30,247 nt of DNA, taken from IMG/VR virus record IMGVR_UViG_3300027861_000142, positions 1 through 30,247 of that record. The stretch is one strand, 5' to 3'. Numbering within the stretch: the stretch's first letter is position 1; every line of letters starts with the position of its first letter. The notes below the pieces were generated by a model, which did no database searches, was not told where the DNA came from, and saw nothing but the letters and a program-made list of their open reading frames with translations. Source of the DNA: a virus. Made by a program: the position numbers and the translations under genes. Shown piece by piece: positions 19,615-27,119 of this stretch.

Positions 19615-19821
19615 CTACAAATATATTTCTCTAAGCTGTGACGAATGGCATAAATCGAAAGATAAATCAAAGCTATCCCACGGTTTAGCATGTCCTCCGC
19701 TGTTGTTTTTGTTTGCGTATTTGCTTTTGCATTTTTTACACTTTCCATATATTGAATCGTAAAAATTAGCTTGATTTGTATCACCGCAGACTTTGCAAAG
19801 TTTCATTTTCTTTTTAGCCAT
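19615..19821 (-). CDS. Short zinc-ribbon protein, 68 aa
   Basis: MAKKKMKLCKVCGDTNQANF with C9/C12 and GKCKKCKSKY (C28/C31) form a zinc ribbon like that at the start of the HNH protein 13803-14297 (CFKCGEEKELSEFY...CKEC). No nuclease core follows, so it may be a stand-alone ribbon or a relic of an HNH gene. It ends shortly before the terminator. AAGG lies before the ATG. Confidence 0.6.
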   Translation of the reverse strand: MAKKKMKLCKVCGDTNQANFYDSIYGKCKKCKSKYANKNNSGGHAKPWDSFDLSFDLCHSSQLREIYL

Positions 19822-19834
19822 TATATAACCTTAT

Positions 19835-22093
19835 TTAAACACCGAACAAATCATGTTCGGTCATTGATGTTTCAGCTTCTTTTAAATTCATTACAGCGAC
19901 ATTATAATATGATTCTTTAAGTTCTGAACCAATAAACCTGCGCCCCATTCTTAGTGCTTGATCTCCTTCTGAACCAATTCCAGTAAATGGACTAAATACT
20001 AATTCATCAGGATTACTCCATAACCATGTGGCACGCTCAATAACATCTAATTGCAACGGGCATATGTGGCGTTCATCTTTTCCATCTCTTGCTGATCGGT
20101 ATTGCAGTGTTCTGCTTTGGTTTATATCCATCCATACGGGAGAAGCGTAACGTCTCCATCTTTCATGGCTTAGATTTCCATGCAGTGGTTCGTTTTCTCC
20201 TGCAAATGTATCGAGACCAGCATCATGCGCAACTGGTATTACGCTGTCACCTTTCTTGCGCATTGCTATTAGGTAATCTGGAATACCTGCTCTTGATTTA
20301 AGGCTATCTTTACAAAGTTGTTTATGCATTAATCCGTGTGCTTTTGTTCGTGTTGCTTCAACTAAAGGATCTTTCCATATACAGTGCTCTGAGTGAAAAA
20401 TAAAACCCTCATCCTCAAACATTTTAATTAATTGACCTCGGAAGTTTTTAAGCCCCATATACCCATCTCTCTCTTTCATTGCAGGTATATTCATGCAATG
20501 GAACGCAACAACTCTACCTGCCTTAGTTATACGATACATTTCCCTAACAAGGTATTTAAATTGTGTATAAAATTCGCTATCATTTCGAGCGTTACCCATA
20601 TCCCTATTACTATCAGAATAAGTATAAAGTGATGCGAATGGTGGAGAAAATACAGTAAAGTCAACGCTATCCGATTCTATACGGCTTGCAAGTTCAACAC
20701 AGTCAGCATTGTGTATTTCAAATCGTTCTGACTTTGTAGAAACCTCGACATATTCTTTATTAATCTTTTTTACGTCACCATGAATATCTTTTGTGTTTAT
20801 ATCTTTCATATTTTTAACCATCTCCAGAGCCATTTTTTCGGCATCTTTTTCTTTTCTTTTAATATTCTCAACAACAGCACCTTCAATATCAGAAGTTACT
20901 ATATGCACATTTACGTCTTCTTTTTGACCAAACCGCCAACAACGCCTAACGGCTTGATAATATTGCTCAAAACTATCTGATAATCCAAGAAATATAACAT
21001 TGTTACAATTCTGCCAATTCATCCCCATACCTGCAATCTTTGGCTTAGTTACAATGTCTTTTATGTCACCAGAAGCAAATGATAACATTCTATCAGATTT
21101 CACATGGTCTTTATCTGAGCCTTGAATATTAATCATTCCATCAACCATATCACATACTTTCTTGGCTTCATCATTTAAGTTACACCAAACTAACCACTGT
21201 TTATCTGGATTATTGTTTATTATATCAACGGCTTTTTTGCATCTATCATCGATTGTATCTCGTCTTGCTGATTGACGTTCTGATAATGTTCTAGCTTCCA
21301 TTTGGAATAAAAAATCACCAGTGCATTCAGTTTCAACAACAACCTGATTAACTTTTAATTCAGGTAATATAAAATTATCGTCAGAATAACCAAGGTCTGA
21401 AGGCTTGCGTATCATAACAGCCCATTTGCAAATCCACTCCCAGAAGTCCTCAGAAGCGTGACCTTTTAATCGCCATTTCTGAGTCTCACCGCCATCATGT
21501 ATGAAAAACATAGCAAGCATCTCAGCGCGTGTCATATTTCCTAAAAACTCAGAATGATTACCAAGCTCCATAAAATCATTTGGCGCAGGTGTTGCAGTAC
21601 ATGCTAATCTAAAGTTAATTTCATACGCAAGTTCAATAATTTTATTCCTAATCTTTCCAGAGTAGTTCTTTAGAATTGAGCTTTCATCAAGAACGATCCC
21701 AGAGAATGTGGCATTTGATATTTCAAAGTGATCCATCTTCTCGTAGTTTGTTATATTGACACCTTTTTTTATTTCACTCATATCATTTGCATGGTTGACT
21801 TTAATACCAAACTTTGCACCTTCTCTTACGGTTTGCTCTGCAACAGCTAATGGTGCAAATATTAATACATCACCTTTAGCATACTCATGTACTTGGTGTG
21901 CCCACTCCAACTGCATTAATGTTTTACCCATTCCGCAATCTGCAAATATAGCTGATCTACCTTTGCGTAATGCCCACTTCACAATGTCACGCTGATAATC
22001 AAACATATTATTATTTAGTTTACTATCACATATTTCAAAACCTGTGAACTCGTTTTTAAATTGCTTTGATTTTAAAAATTCTTCATACTTCAT
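19835..22093 (-). CDS. SNF2-type helicase fused to beta-class DNA methyltransferase (752 aa)
   Basis: N-terminal helicase: Walker A DCGMGKT (52-58), motif II LDESS (135-139), motif III TATPAPND (166-173) and C-terminal lobe motif VI QAVRRCWRFGQ (380-390), typical of SNF2/superfamily 2. C-terminal methyltransferase: catalytic SPPF (483-486) comes first and the AdoMet-binding FSPFTGIGSEGDQALRMGRR (700-719) last, the order of beta-class N4-cytosine/N6-adenine enzymes. No restriction nuclease domain is visible, so it probably modifies phage DNA to resist host restriction. It could also be a translocating methylase resembling Type I/III or DarB-like proteins. ATGA overlap with the preceding RHH gene suggests linked expression. 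Confidence 0.85.
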   Translation of the reverse strand: MKYEEFLKSKQFKNEFTGFEICDSKLNNNMFDYQRDIVKWALRKGRSAIFADCGMGKTLMQLEWAHQVHEYAKGDVLIFAPLAVAEQTVREGAKFGIKVNHANDMSEIKKGVNITNYEKMDHFEISNATFSGIVLDESSILKNYSGKIRNKIIELAYEINFRLACTATPAPNDFMELGNHSEFLGNMTRAEMLAMFFIHDGGETQKWRLKGHASEDFWEWICKWAVMIRKPSDLGYSDDNFILPELKVNQVVVETECTGDFLFQMEARTLSERQSARRDTIDDRCKKAVDIINNNPDKQWLVWCNLNDEAKKVCDMVDGMINIQGSDKDHVKSDRMLSFASGDIKDIVTKPKIAGMGMNWQNCNNVIFLGLSDSFEQYYQAVRRCWRFGQKEDVNVHIVTSDIEGAVVENIKRKEKDAEKMALEMVKNMKDINTKDIHGDVKKINKEYVEVSTKSERFEIHNADCVELASRIESDSVDFTVFSPPFASLYTYSDSNRDMGNARNDSEFYTQFKYLVREMYRITKAGRVVAFHCMNIPAMKERDGYMGLKNFRGQLIKMFEDEGFIFHSEHCIWKDPLVEATRTKAHGLMHKQLCKDSLKSRAGIPDYLIAMRKKGDSVIPVAHDAGLDTFAGENEPLHGNLSHERWRRYASPVWMDINQSRTLQYRSARDGKDERHICPLQLDVIERATWLWSNPDELVFSPFTGIGSEGDQALRMGRRFIGSELKESYYNVAVMNLKEAETSMTEHDLFGV

Positions 22094-22227
22094 AACTTTT
22101 TACCTCTCACTCTTAAATATTCACCTAAGTTACTGAAACCTGCTTCTTTTGCCTTTCGTCTTAATTCTTCTTTTTCGTTTTCAGTTACTCGGATTTGAAT
22201 AACTTTGTTTTTCTTTTCTTGTTCCAT
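22090..22227 (-). CDS. Ribbon-helix-helix/MobC-like small protein, 45 aa
   Basis: MEQEKKNKVIQIRVTENEKE gives a strand (VIQIRVT) and helix, then LRRKAKEAGFSNLGEYLRVR, the pattern of RHH proteins (A-x-x-x-G-x-S-x-x-x-Y-L-R). AATAGGAGGTAAA precedes the ATG. First gene of the operon with the helicase-methyltransferase, so possibly its autoregulator. Confidence 0.75.
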   Translation of the reverse strand: MEQEKKNKVIQIRVTENEKEELRRKAKEAGFSNLGEYLRVRGKKL

Positions 22228-22249
22228 TTTACCTCCTATTTTAGATTGT

Positions 22250-22278
22250 TTTATACTATTAGCGTATATACAATGTAA
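22250..22278 (-). promoter_or_regulatory. Promoter for RHH/methyltransferase operon
   Basis: TTACAT (22278-22273), 17-nt spacer, TATAAA (22255-22250) on the minus strand, directly after the terminator at 22297-22326. Confidence 0.6.
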
Positions 22279-22296
22279 TTACAAATCAATACAAAT

Positions 22297-22326
22297 AAAA
22301 AGGCTATTTTAATCAATAAGCCTTTT
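22297..22326 (-). terminator. Intrinsic terminator, leftward
   Basis: AAAAGGCTTATT-GATT-AAAATAGCCTTTTT with a strong stem and T-run on the minus strand. It ends the operon that begins at promoter 24109-24137. Confidence 0.85.
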
Positions 22327-22337
22327 GGGTGGGGTGG

Positions 22338-22505
22338 TTATTTTTCTCCAAGTATATGTTCAATTGTTCTATATTCGCGCTCGTCACATTCATTATCAAC
22401 AGGAGTTTTCAACTTATAGCACCCTCTTGAGTTCTCCCACGAGTTCTCGCCTTCTGACTCTTTCAGGTGGTCGCAGTCGTTGCAAATTGAATTGTCGTTA
22501 CTCAT
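22338..22505 (-). CDS. Cysteine-rich small protein, 55 aa
   Basis: Starts MSNDNSICNDCDHLKESEGE; C8 and C11 form CxxC, and further Cys occur in RGCYKL and DNECDE, giving four Cys in a likely zinc site. ATGA overlap with the preceding gene. It ends just before the operon terminator. No family recognised. Confidence 0.6.
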   Translation of the reverse strand: MSNDNSICNDCDHLKESEGENSWENSRGCYKLKTPVDNECDEREYRTIEHILGEK

Positions 22506-22726
22506 TTTTCAATCTCCTCGAATAAATCCGCGTGCAAGTCTTTTGAGTCCTGAACGCGTTTGTTTTTTATGTCTGTTTTAAGCAATTCTAACGTGTTTAG
22601 AAATGATTCCTTGTTGTGAACGCGACTGTCGAAAAAATGATTACCCACGTTTCTGAATGATAACTCATGAATCGACATTAAATCGAATATCATTTCCATC
22701 GTTTGGACTTCGTTGAGTTTAATCAT
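22502..22726 (-). CDS. Hypothetical protein, 74 aa
   Basis: Starts MIKLNEVQTMEMIFDLMSIH and is largely helical, ending KDLHADLFEEIEK. ATG 22726 overlaps the previous stop (ATGA) with AGGACAAACT before it. No family recognised. Confidence 0.6.
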   Translation of the reverse strand: MIKLNEVQTMEMIFDLMSIHELSFRNVGNHFFDSRVHNKESFLNTLELLKTDIKNKRVQDSKDLHADLFEEIEK

Positions 22727-23217
22727 AGTTTGTCCTGTCTAATTCTGGACTCCAAGAAATCAATAACTTTCAATTTCTCGCCTTTATTCAACTCTGAAAG
22801 TTTAAGCATTTCCGCAAAGTCGTTTAAAAGCTCAATTGCAGGATCGTTTGGCTTGGTGTTGAATGTTGGTGATAGCATCGGCTCATGGTTGTTAATATCG
22901 CGCCAGTCAGTACAATCTCCGTTGTCGTCGTAGCTTAATCGCGTTGCTATCTTGCAATCCATTTCTCCTATTCTGTTTGAACATTTCGCGCATGACTTTT
23001 CTTGCTTCTCTTTCATAAGGTCTACTCCGATTTGCATTACTTCATTATGTGTTTTTATCATTGATTTGTATCGTTCTGTTTTCTTGCAGTTTTCGCAGGT
23101 TACTTTTGTTGGGTCGATTGTTTCAACATTATCATTATCAACCGTTATACCGCATTCAGTTTTTGCCTTTGTGAAATCAAAAACGCTATTGCGTTTAAAC
23201 AAGTGCACTTTACTCAT
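22723..23217 (-). CDS. Hypothetical zinc-binding protein, 164 aa
   Basis: The start MSKVHLFKRNSVFDFTKAKT is chosen for GAGGTGATAACA before ATG 23217. Cys clusters CENCKK (about 41-44) and CAKCSNRIGEMDC (about 76-88) plus a later Cys (GDCTDWR) suggest one or two zinc ribbons, with a helical C-terminus (ELNKGEKLKVIDFLESRI). No family recognised. Confidence 0.65.
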   Translation of the reverse strand: MSKVHLFKRNSVFDFTKAKTECGITVDNDNVETIDPTKVTCENCKKTERYKSMIKTHNEVMQIGVDLMKEKQEKSCAKCSNRIGEMDCKIATRLSYDDNGDCTDWRDINNHEPMLSPTFNTKPNDPAIELLNDFAEMLKLSELNKGEKLKVIDFLESRIRQDKL

Positions 23218-23392
23218 TGTTATCACCTCTCATTTCATAATCATCAATTATAGAACCGTGTCGCTCCATCTTAGAGCGTAGTAGCTCACATTTCTTTTCG
23301 TGATGCAATTGCTCATCATTAAATCGCTGTTGTAGTTCTGGCAGCTTTTTCTTGCTGTACTCATATTGCTCTTTTGGGTTTACGATAAACAT
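23210..23392 (-). CDS. Hypothetical coiled-coil protein, 60 aa
   Basis: Starts MFIVNPKEQYEYSKKKLPEL and consists mainly of a charged helix; AATAAAGGAGAAAGAAA precedes it. It overlaps both neighbours. No family recognised. Confidence 0.6.
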   Translation of the reverse strand: MFIVNPKEQYEYSKKKLPELQQRFNDEQLHHEKKCELLRSKMERHGSIIDDYEMRGDNNE

Positions 23393-23733
23393 TTTCTTTC
23401 TCCTTTATTTGATTTGTAATTAAATCCAAATGCTTTCCAATTTTCACCATCAATAACATCTTTATATGATTTGGCTTTTTTGATTATCCATTCATTTAGG
23501 TTAGCGTTCTTTATCCCCATAATAAAGAAATCATCAACACCTTTGTCTTTTATTGTACCATCTGAATAAGTTGTGTATCGGCCGTTAACAATCACTGTAA
23601 GCGATGGATGGTAGCTCCCGATTTTAGTAATTATAACAATGTCACCAACGAATAATTCACTATCGCATGAGTCAATAATTGGTGTTTTTGTTCCACACTT
23701 TCCATTTAGGCAATTTCCACTGTAAACATTCAT
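23380..23733 (-). CDS. Hypothetical protein, 117 aa
   Basis: Starts MNVYSGNCLNGKCGTKTPII after TTTAAAGGAGAAAGAAA. A central small beta-barrel-like segment (LFVGDIVIITKIGSYHPSLT) and a polar C-terminus. No family recognised. Confidence 0.65.
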   Translation of the reverse strand: MNVYSGNCLNGKCGTKTPIIDSCDSELFVGDIVIITKIGSYHPSLTVIVNGRYTTYSDGTIKDKGVDDFFIMGIKNANLNEWIIKKAKSYKDVIDGENWKAFGFNYKSNKGERKCLS

Positions 23734-23745
23734 TTTCTTTCTCCT

Positions 23746-23871
23746 TTAAAATGGTGAACCTGTTGTTAAATCATTATAATGTGCGATTCCGACCAAGAAC
23801 AGAACTACTATTACCACGGTCGAAAAAACAAACGCCATGTCAATAATCGCTGTTTTTGTTTTCTGTTTCAT
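23746..23871 (-). CDS. Small membrane protein, 41 aa
   Basis: MKQKTKTAIIDMAFVFSTVV then IVVLFLVGIAHYNDL: basic N-terminus and one transmembrane helix (about 9-31). AAAAGGATATTAAA lies before ATG 23871. Expressed as the second gene from the early leftward promoter. Role unknown. Confidence 0.65.
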   Translation of the reverse strand: MKQKTKTAIIDMAFVFSTVVIVVLFLVGIAHYNDLTTGSPF

Positions 23872-23883
23872 TTTAATATCCTT

Positions 23884-24072
23884 TTAAAGGTATGGTAATT
23901 GATCTGTTATATATTCTTTATTGCGTTCGCTTAAATCACGAAAGTCTATCTCGTGACCGTTCATAGTAATATACACATCAGACCAGTACCAACGCTTTCT
24001 GTATCCGCAGTCGTCATAGTCTTTACTTGCGCTGATCTCGATTTCGTTTCCGCTTATTGTGTGGCCTTGCAT
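23884..24072 (-). CDS. First early leftward gene, hypothetical, 62 aa
   Basis: Starts MQGHTISGNEIEISASKDYD, aromatic-rich middle (CGYRKRWYWSDVYITM). AACGGAGGAAACGAG precedes the ATG. First gene after promoter 24109-24137. No family recognised. Confidence 0.7.
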   Translation of the reverse strand: MQGHTISGNEIEISASKDYDDCGYRKRWYWSDVYITMNGHEIDFRDLSERNKEYITDQLPYL

Positions 24073-24108
24073 CTCGTTTCCTCCGTTATTTAATTAGTGT
24101 ATGCTCTA

Positions 24109-24137
24109 TTTATACATTGTTTATTTGGTTGTGTCAA
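24109..24137 (-). promoter_or_regulatory. Early leftward promoter, near-consensus
   Basis: TTGACA (24137-24132), 17-nt spacer, TATAAA (24114-24109). Its -35 lies within the spacer of the rightward promoter 24125-24153. The spacer carries GTTTATTTGGTTGTG (24119-24133, plus reading), also present at 6542-6556, and two direct TTATTTG repeats (24121, 24140) are likely operator half-sites. Confidence 0.8.
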
Positions 24138-24153
24138 TATTATTTGTTATAAT
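24125..24153 (+). promoter_or_regulatory. Early rightward promoter, extended -10
   Basis: TTGGTT (24125-24130), 17-nt spacer ending TGT, TATAAT (24148-24153). It shares DNA with the leftward promoter, so one bound protein could affect both. A second weaker candidate, TTGTTT-16-TATAAG (24213-24240), lies nearer the first gene; the 126-nt leader otherwise shows no gene. Confidence 0.65.
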
Positions 24154-24279
24154 TTTCTATATTTTATTCGTTTTAATTTTTATTTGTACTTTCTTTTTGA
24201 TATTGGTTGCAATTGTTTTGATAATGAATTAAGATATAAGCAGAGACAGGCAATTAAGCCAAAAACAAGGAGGTCTCAA

Positions 24280-24519
24280 ATGCTTAATCTTCTTATGAGT
24301 AAAACTAAATCTTTTGTTGTATCTGAAAAACAAGGCTTAGACTTAAAGGTTTTTTGTCTTGAAAATGAATGCAATAACTTTCAAGAAATAATAGAATCAA
24401 TTGGATTTGTTAGACGCGTTGTTGAGTTTAAGGGTTCAACTGAGGCATTTGGTATTTGGAATTTAAATGGATTTCAAATATCTTATCATGGTGAAAAAAA
24501 GTGGAGTTTATCTTATTAA
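24280..24519 (+). CDS. First rightward gene, hypothetical, 79 aa
   Basis: Starts MLNLLMSKTKSFVVSEKQGL after AAACAAGGAGGTCTCAA; the open frame extends upstream to 24097 but without a ribosome site, and that part overlaps both promoters. The C-terminal part (FKGSTEAFGIWNLNGFQISY) looks beta-rich. No family recognised. Confidence 0.65.
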   Translation: MLNLLMSKTKSFVVSEKQGLDLKVFCLENECNNFQEIIESIGFVRRVVEFKGSTEAFGIWNLNGFQISYHGEKKWSLSY

Positions 24520-24526
24520 TAATATA

Positions 24527-24546
24527 GGGTGATTTAAAACTCACCC
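24527..24546 (+). other. Intercistronic hairpin
   Basis: GGGTGA-TTTAAAAC-TCACCC between the 79-aa gene and the HTH gene; no T-run follows. Possibly processing or stabilising. Confidence 0.5.
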
Positions 24547-24566
24547 AACAATACAAAGGAGAAAAA

Positions 24567-24773
24567 ATGAGCAACACAAAACTAAAATGCGCGATTGTCT
24601 ACGCTGAGAAATCAGTATCAGGACTGGCGAAAGAAACAGGGATTCATGAGCAGACAGTCAGGCGGGCGATTAATAACAAGAATGTGACTGTAAATAATGC
24701 AATCAAGATCGCCAAAGCTTTAAATTGCAAAGTAGAAGATGTTTTTAGTATTAATGAAAATGGAGGTAAATAA
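24567..24773 (+). CDS. Cro-like helix-turn-helix regulator, 68 aa
   Basis: Reads MSNTKLKCAIVYAEKSVSGL, with HTH SGLAKETGIHEQTVRRAINN (about 18-37) and the XRE-type third helix region AIKIAKALNCKVEDVFSINE. Length and fold match Cro/CI-type single-domain regulators. Expressed from the rightward promoter, whose DNA it is well placed to bind. AAAGGAGAAAAA precedes the ATG. Best candidate for the factor acting on the divergent promoters, by position. Confidence 0.8.
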   Translation: MSNTKLKCAIVYAEKSVSGLAKETGIHEQTVRRAINNKNVTVNNAIKIAKALNCKVEDVFSINENGGK

Positions 24774-24774
24774 G

Positions 24775-24942
24775 ATGAGTAGTACATTGAATTATCCGAA
24801 GAATATAGAGGGTGAATTATTTTACTTTGAAGATAAATCAGAAGCAACAAGAGCGTATAATCTATCCATATCAAAAGAGAGAGAGAATTGGAGTTGTGTA
24901 TTAAGTCTACTTTACGCGCATAATTTTGCGTTTGATAATTAA
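24775..24942 (+). CDS. Hypothetical protein, 55 aa
   Basis: Starts MSSTLNYPKNIEGELFYFED one base after the HTH stop; TGGAGGTAAATAAG is its ribosome site inside that gene. Ends LLYAHNFAFDN. No family recognised. Confidence 0.6.
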   Translation: MSSTLNYPKNIEGELFYFEDKSEATRAYNLSISKERENWSCVLSLLYAHNFAFDN

Positions 24943-24962
24943 ATTAAATAAGGAGAAGTAAG

Positions 24963-25478
24963 ATGAGTAATGAAAGTAAAACGCATTTCAAGAAGGTATT
25001 TAATAGCCCTTATCTAAGCAGTTCTGATATTGTCGAACCAACAACGCTAACAATTGCAAGAGTTGTTATTGAAAAGGATAAAACCAAGAAAACAAAAGAC
25101 TCATTTAACACTTGTTATTTCGTTGAAAAGGAGATACGACAAGGCGAGAAACTAAAGCCTTTAATTCTTAACGTGACCAACTCAAAGACTATTGCAAAGC
25201 TAGTTGGATCACCGTTTATAGATGATTGGGCTAACTCACTGATTACAGTTTATGTCGATCACAACGTAAAGAATCGCGGTCAAGTTGTTGATGGCTTGCG
25301 TATTAGTCCAGTTAAGCCAGTTATTGAAAAGCCTTGGTTAACCAAAGATGACAATCAAGGATGGATTAATGCTGTTCAATCATGTCGCGCTACTGGAAAT
25401 CTTAACGAGGTTATTAAATATGTTAATCTATCAGAGGTAGATGCTAACCTTATAATACAAGAGGCTCAAAATGTTTAA
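24963..25478 (+). CDS. Conserved recombination-module partner, 171 aa
   Basis: Starts MSNESKTHFKKVFNSPYLSS. The pattern FNSPYLSSSDI, IARVVIEKDKTKKTKDSFNT and LILNVTNSKTIAKLVGSPFI is one I associate with a phage family regularly encoded next to YqaJ-type exonucleases. The N-terminal part looks like a beta-barrel and the C-terminus (about 120-171) contains helices. It overlaps the exonuclease gene by 8 nt. Possible roles are a single-strand DNA-binding or annealing partner; no annealase motif is visible, so this is inference. Confidence 0.7.
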   Translation: MSNESKTHFKKVFNSPYLSSSDIVEPTTLTIARVVIEKDKTKKTKDSFNTCYFVEKEIRQGEKLKPLILNVTNSKTIAKLVGSPFIDDWANSLITVYVDHNVKNRGQVVDGLRISPVKPVIEKPWLTKDDNQGWINAVQSCRATGNLNEVIKYVNLSEVDANLIIQEAQNV

Positions 25479-26094
25479 ATTTATTGACGTTGAACAAAAT
25501 ACAGATGAATGGTTCGCATTACGTGGAGGCAAATTAACAAGCTCTAAAATGGGTTGTGTTATGGCTAATCTCGGAAAGGCTTTTGGAGAACCTGCAAAAA
25601 AATACGCTGTCAATATCGCCATTGAGCAAATAACAGGTAATCCAATTGCCTCTACTTTTTCCAACGAGCACATGGAGCGGGGTCACGAACAAGAGCCTAT
25701 AGCCAGAATGTTATACGAGCAACAAAAGTTCTGTAAGGTCACAAACGGCGGATTCTTTGAGTCTGATTTTATCGGATGTTCTCCAGATGGATTAGTAAAT
25801 GATGATGGAGTAATTGAGATTAAATCCGTAATAGCTCCAGTGCATTTTGCATCAATTAAACGCGATACAGTTAATCCTGCTTACAAATGGCAATGTATTG
25901 CTAACCTTTATTTTACTGGTCGCGAATGGATTGATTTTGTTAGCTTCTGCGCAGACTTTCCAACTGGAAAACAATTGTTCATTCACCGCATGTTTAGAAC
26001 TGAATACACAGAAGAATTTGAAATGATTGATGAGCGAATTGAATTATTCAAAATGCTTGTTGAAGGTTCAAAACTAATTATAAACGGTAAATAA
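25471..26094 (+). CDS. YqaJ/lambda-exonuclease-family nuclease
   Basis: 207 aa. Starts MFKFIDVEQNTDEWFALRGG, the family opening (Q-x-x-x-E-W-x-x-x-R-x-G-x-x-T-S-S). The catalytic PD-(D/E)xK residues are D106 in CSPDGLV and E116/K118 in VIEIKS, with GHEQEP (71-76) as the conserved upstream Glu motif. It resects double-stranded ends for phage recombination. ATG lies in the end of the partner gene, so the two are co-translated. Confidence 0.9.
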   Translation: MFKFIDVEQNTDEWFALRGGKLTSSKMGCVMANLGKAFGEPAKKYAVNIAIEQITGNPIASTFSNEHMERGHEQEPIARMLYEQQKFCKVTNGGFFESDFIGCSPDGLVNDDGVIEIKSVIAPVHFASIKRDTVNPAYKWQCIANLYFTGREWIDFVSFCADFPTGKQLFIHRMFRTEYTEEFEMIDERIELFKMLVEGSKLIINGK

Positions 26095-26098
26095 CAAT

Positions 26099-26132
26099 TG
26101 TAGCACGAATAATCAATTTTAGTCGTGCTACA
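26099..26132 (+). other. Perfect 10-bp hairpin after exonuclease gene
   Basis: TGTAGCACGA/TCGTGCTACA with a 14-nt loop, no T-run. It lies between the exonuclease stop and the zinc-ribbon ribosome site (GGAG). TGTAGC/GCTACA also forms the hairpin at the end of the 6612 gene, with a different centre. Confidence 0.55.
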
Positions 26133-26148
26133 TAATGGAGATTTAAAA

Positions 26149-26394
26149 ATGTCAAAACCATACAAAACCAAGCCCCACAAATGCCGCGACTGTGGAACGA
26201 CTAAACCTGCTGATTTTAAGCATAACAGGAAGAGCCAATGTTATACCTGCTACAAGAAGAGCCAATGCAAAGGAACTGCTCATGTTGAGGCTTATAAGGT
26301 AATGAGCACGGATGAGCAAAAAGAATTCGGAGACAATGCGACTAAGGTAATGCGTGAAAATTTAAGAATCAGAAGGGAGTTGCTTTATGGATAA
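26149..26394 (+). CDS. Zinc-ribbon protein, 81 aa
   Basis: MSKPYKTKPHKCRDCGTTKP: C12/C15, then SQCYTCYKKSQC (C31, C34) form a ribbon like that of the HNH and 68-aa proteins (K-C-x-x-C-x-x-x-K-x-x-x-x-F). The C-terminus is a charged helix. The start is chosen for TGGAGATTTAAAA; the open frame begins earlier inside the hairpin. Likely nucleic-acid binding. Confidence 0.65.
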   Translation: MSKPYKTKPHKCRDCGTTKPADFKHNRKSQCYTCYKKSQCKGTAHVEAYKVMSTDEQKEFGDNATKVMRENLRIRRELLYG

Positions 26395-26692
26395 GTTTAA
26401 ATTTAGAGCATGGAATAATGAGTTAAAAAGTTACGGATATTTTAATATAGGTGGACTACCTAAATGGAAATCAGTAACAAGAGGCAATATGACTTATAAT
26501 TATAGCGGTTTAAATTGTGCTGATATTGTTGAGCAGTCAACAGGATTAAAAGATAAGAATGGAAAGTTGTACTACGAGGGCGACAAATATATAGGATGTG
26601 ATGGTGAGTTATATATCATAGATGACATACATGGTTTTTGTTGTTTTGAGGATGCTGAATCGTGCGAAATAATAGGAAATATCCATGAATAA
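26387..26692 (+). CDS. YopX-family protein, second copy (101 aa)
   Basis: MDKFKFRAWNNELKSYGYFN, then VEQSTGLKDKNGKLYYEGDK (about 50-70) and the ending CEIIGNIHE are diagnostic of YopX. Smaller than the copy at 12872-13291 because of a shorter middle part. AGAAGGGAGTTGCTTT precedes the ATG, which overlaps the zinc-ribbon gene by 8 nt. Confidence 0.85.
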   Translation: MDKFKFRAWNNELKSYGYFNIGGLPKWKSVTRGNMTYNYSGLNCADIVEQSTGLKDKNGKLYYEGDKYIGCDGELYIIDDIHGFCCFEDAESCEIIGNIHE

Positions 26693-26744
26693 CGATTACT
26701 GGACAGACGAGAACGCAATTCCGCGACCGTATGAAATTGATTAA
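26685..26744 (+). CDS. Possible 19-aa protein
   Basis: Reads MNNDYWTDENAIPRPYEID. AATAGGAAATATCC before the ATG is a good ribosome site and the ORF starts in the last codons of the YopX gene, as its neighbours do. Too short for composition to help. Confidence 0.4.
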   Translation: MNNDYWTDENAIPRPYEID

Positions 26745-26762
26745 TAAGTAAAGGAGAAAGAA

Positions 26763-27119
26763 ATGATTAACACAATAACGAGTTACAGTGACGCGGAGCA
26801 ATTAGCAGACTTTCAGAACGGTGTGCTGGCTTGGGCTGACTACATCGACCTGATTGAAGAGGGTTGTATTGACAAGCAGATAGGCAAAATCAAAGAAGAG
26901 GTTAACGAATACCAAGAGGCTATTAAAGCGGGCGACTTTGAACACGCAGGTGAGGAGCTTGCTGATATATTCGTGACTTGCATCGTGTCGGCTGAGCAGA
27001 ATAATATTAAACTGATTGATTATCTTCACCCTGTAATTAAAAAACTGATATCAAGGCAAGATACAGGCCGAATAATAGACGGCAGTTTCATAAAATCTGA
27101 GGATTTGCCAAATGAATAG
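26763..27119 (+). CDS. MazG-like nucleotide pyrophosphohydrolase
   Basis: 118 aa. The MazG metal-binding pattern is visible: KIKEEVNEYQEAI (about 42-54) gives EE-x-x-E, and HAGEELADIFVTCIV (about 61-75) gives the E-E-x-x-D half. The enzyme would hydrolyse NTP/dNTP to the monophosphate; in phages it may alter nucleotide pools or the stringent response. AAAGGAGAAAGAA precedes the ATG. Overlaps the next gene by 8 nt. Confidence 0.8.
   Translation: MINTITSYSDAEQLADFQNGVLAWADYIDLIEEGCIDKQIGKIKEEVNEYQEAIKAGDFEHAGEELADIFVTCIVSAEQNNIKLIDYLHPVIKKLISRQDTGRIIDGSFIKSEDLPNE

Noticed and set aside
24097-24279. N-terminal extension of the first rightward gene
   Set aside because: No ribosome site and it would overlap both promoters; AAGGAGG before 24280 fixes the start.
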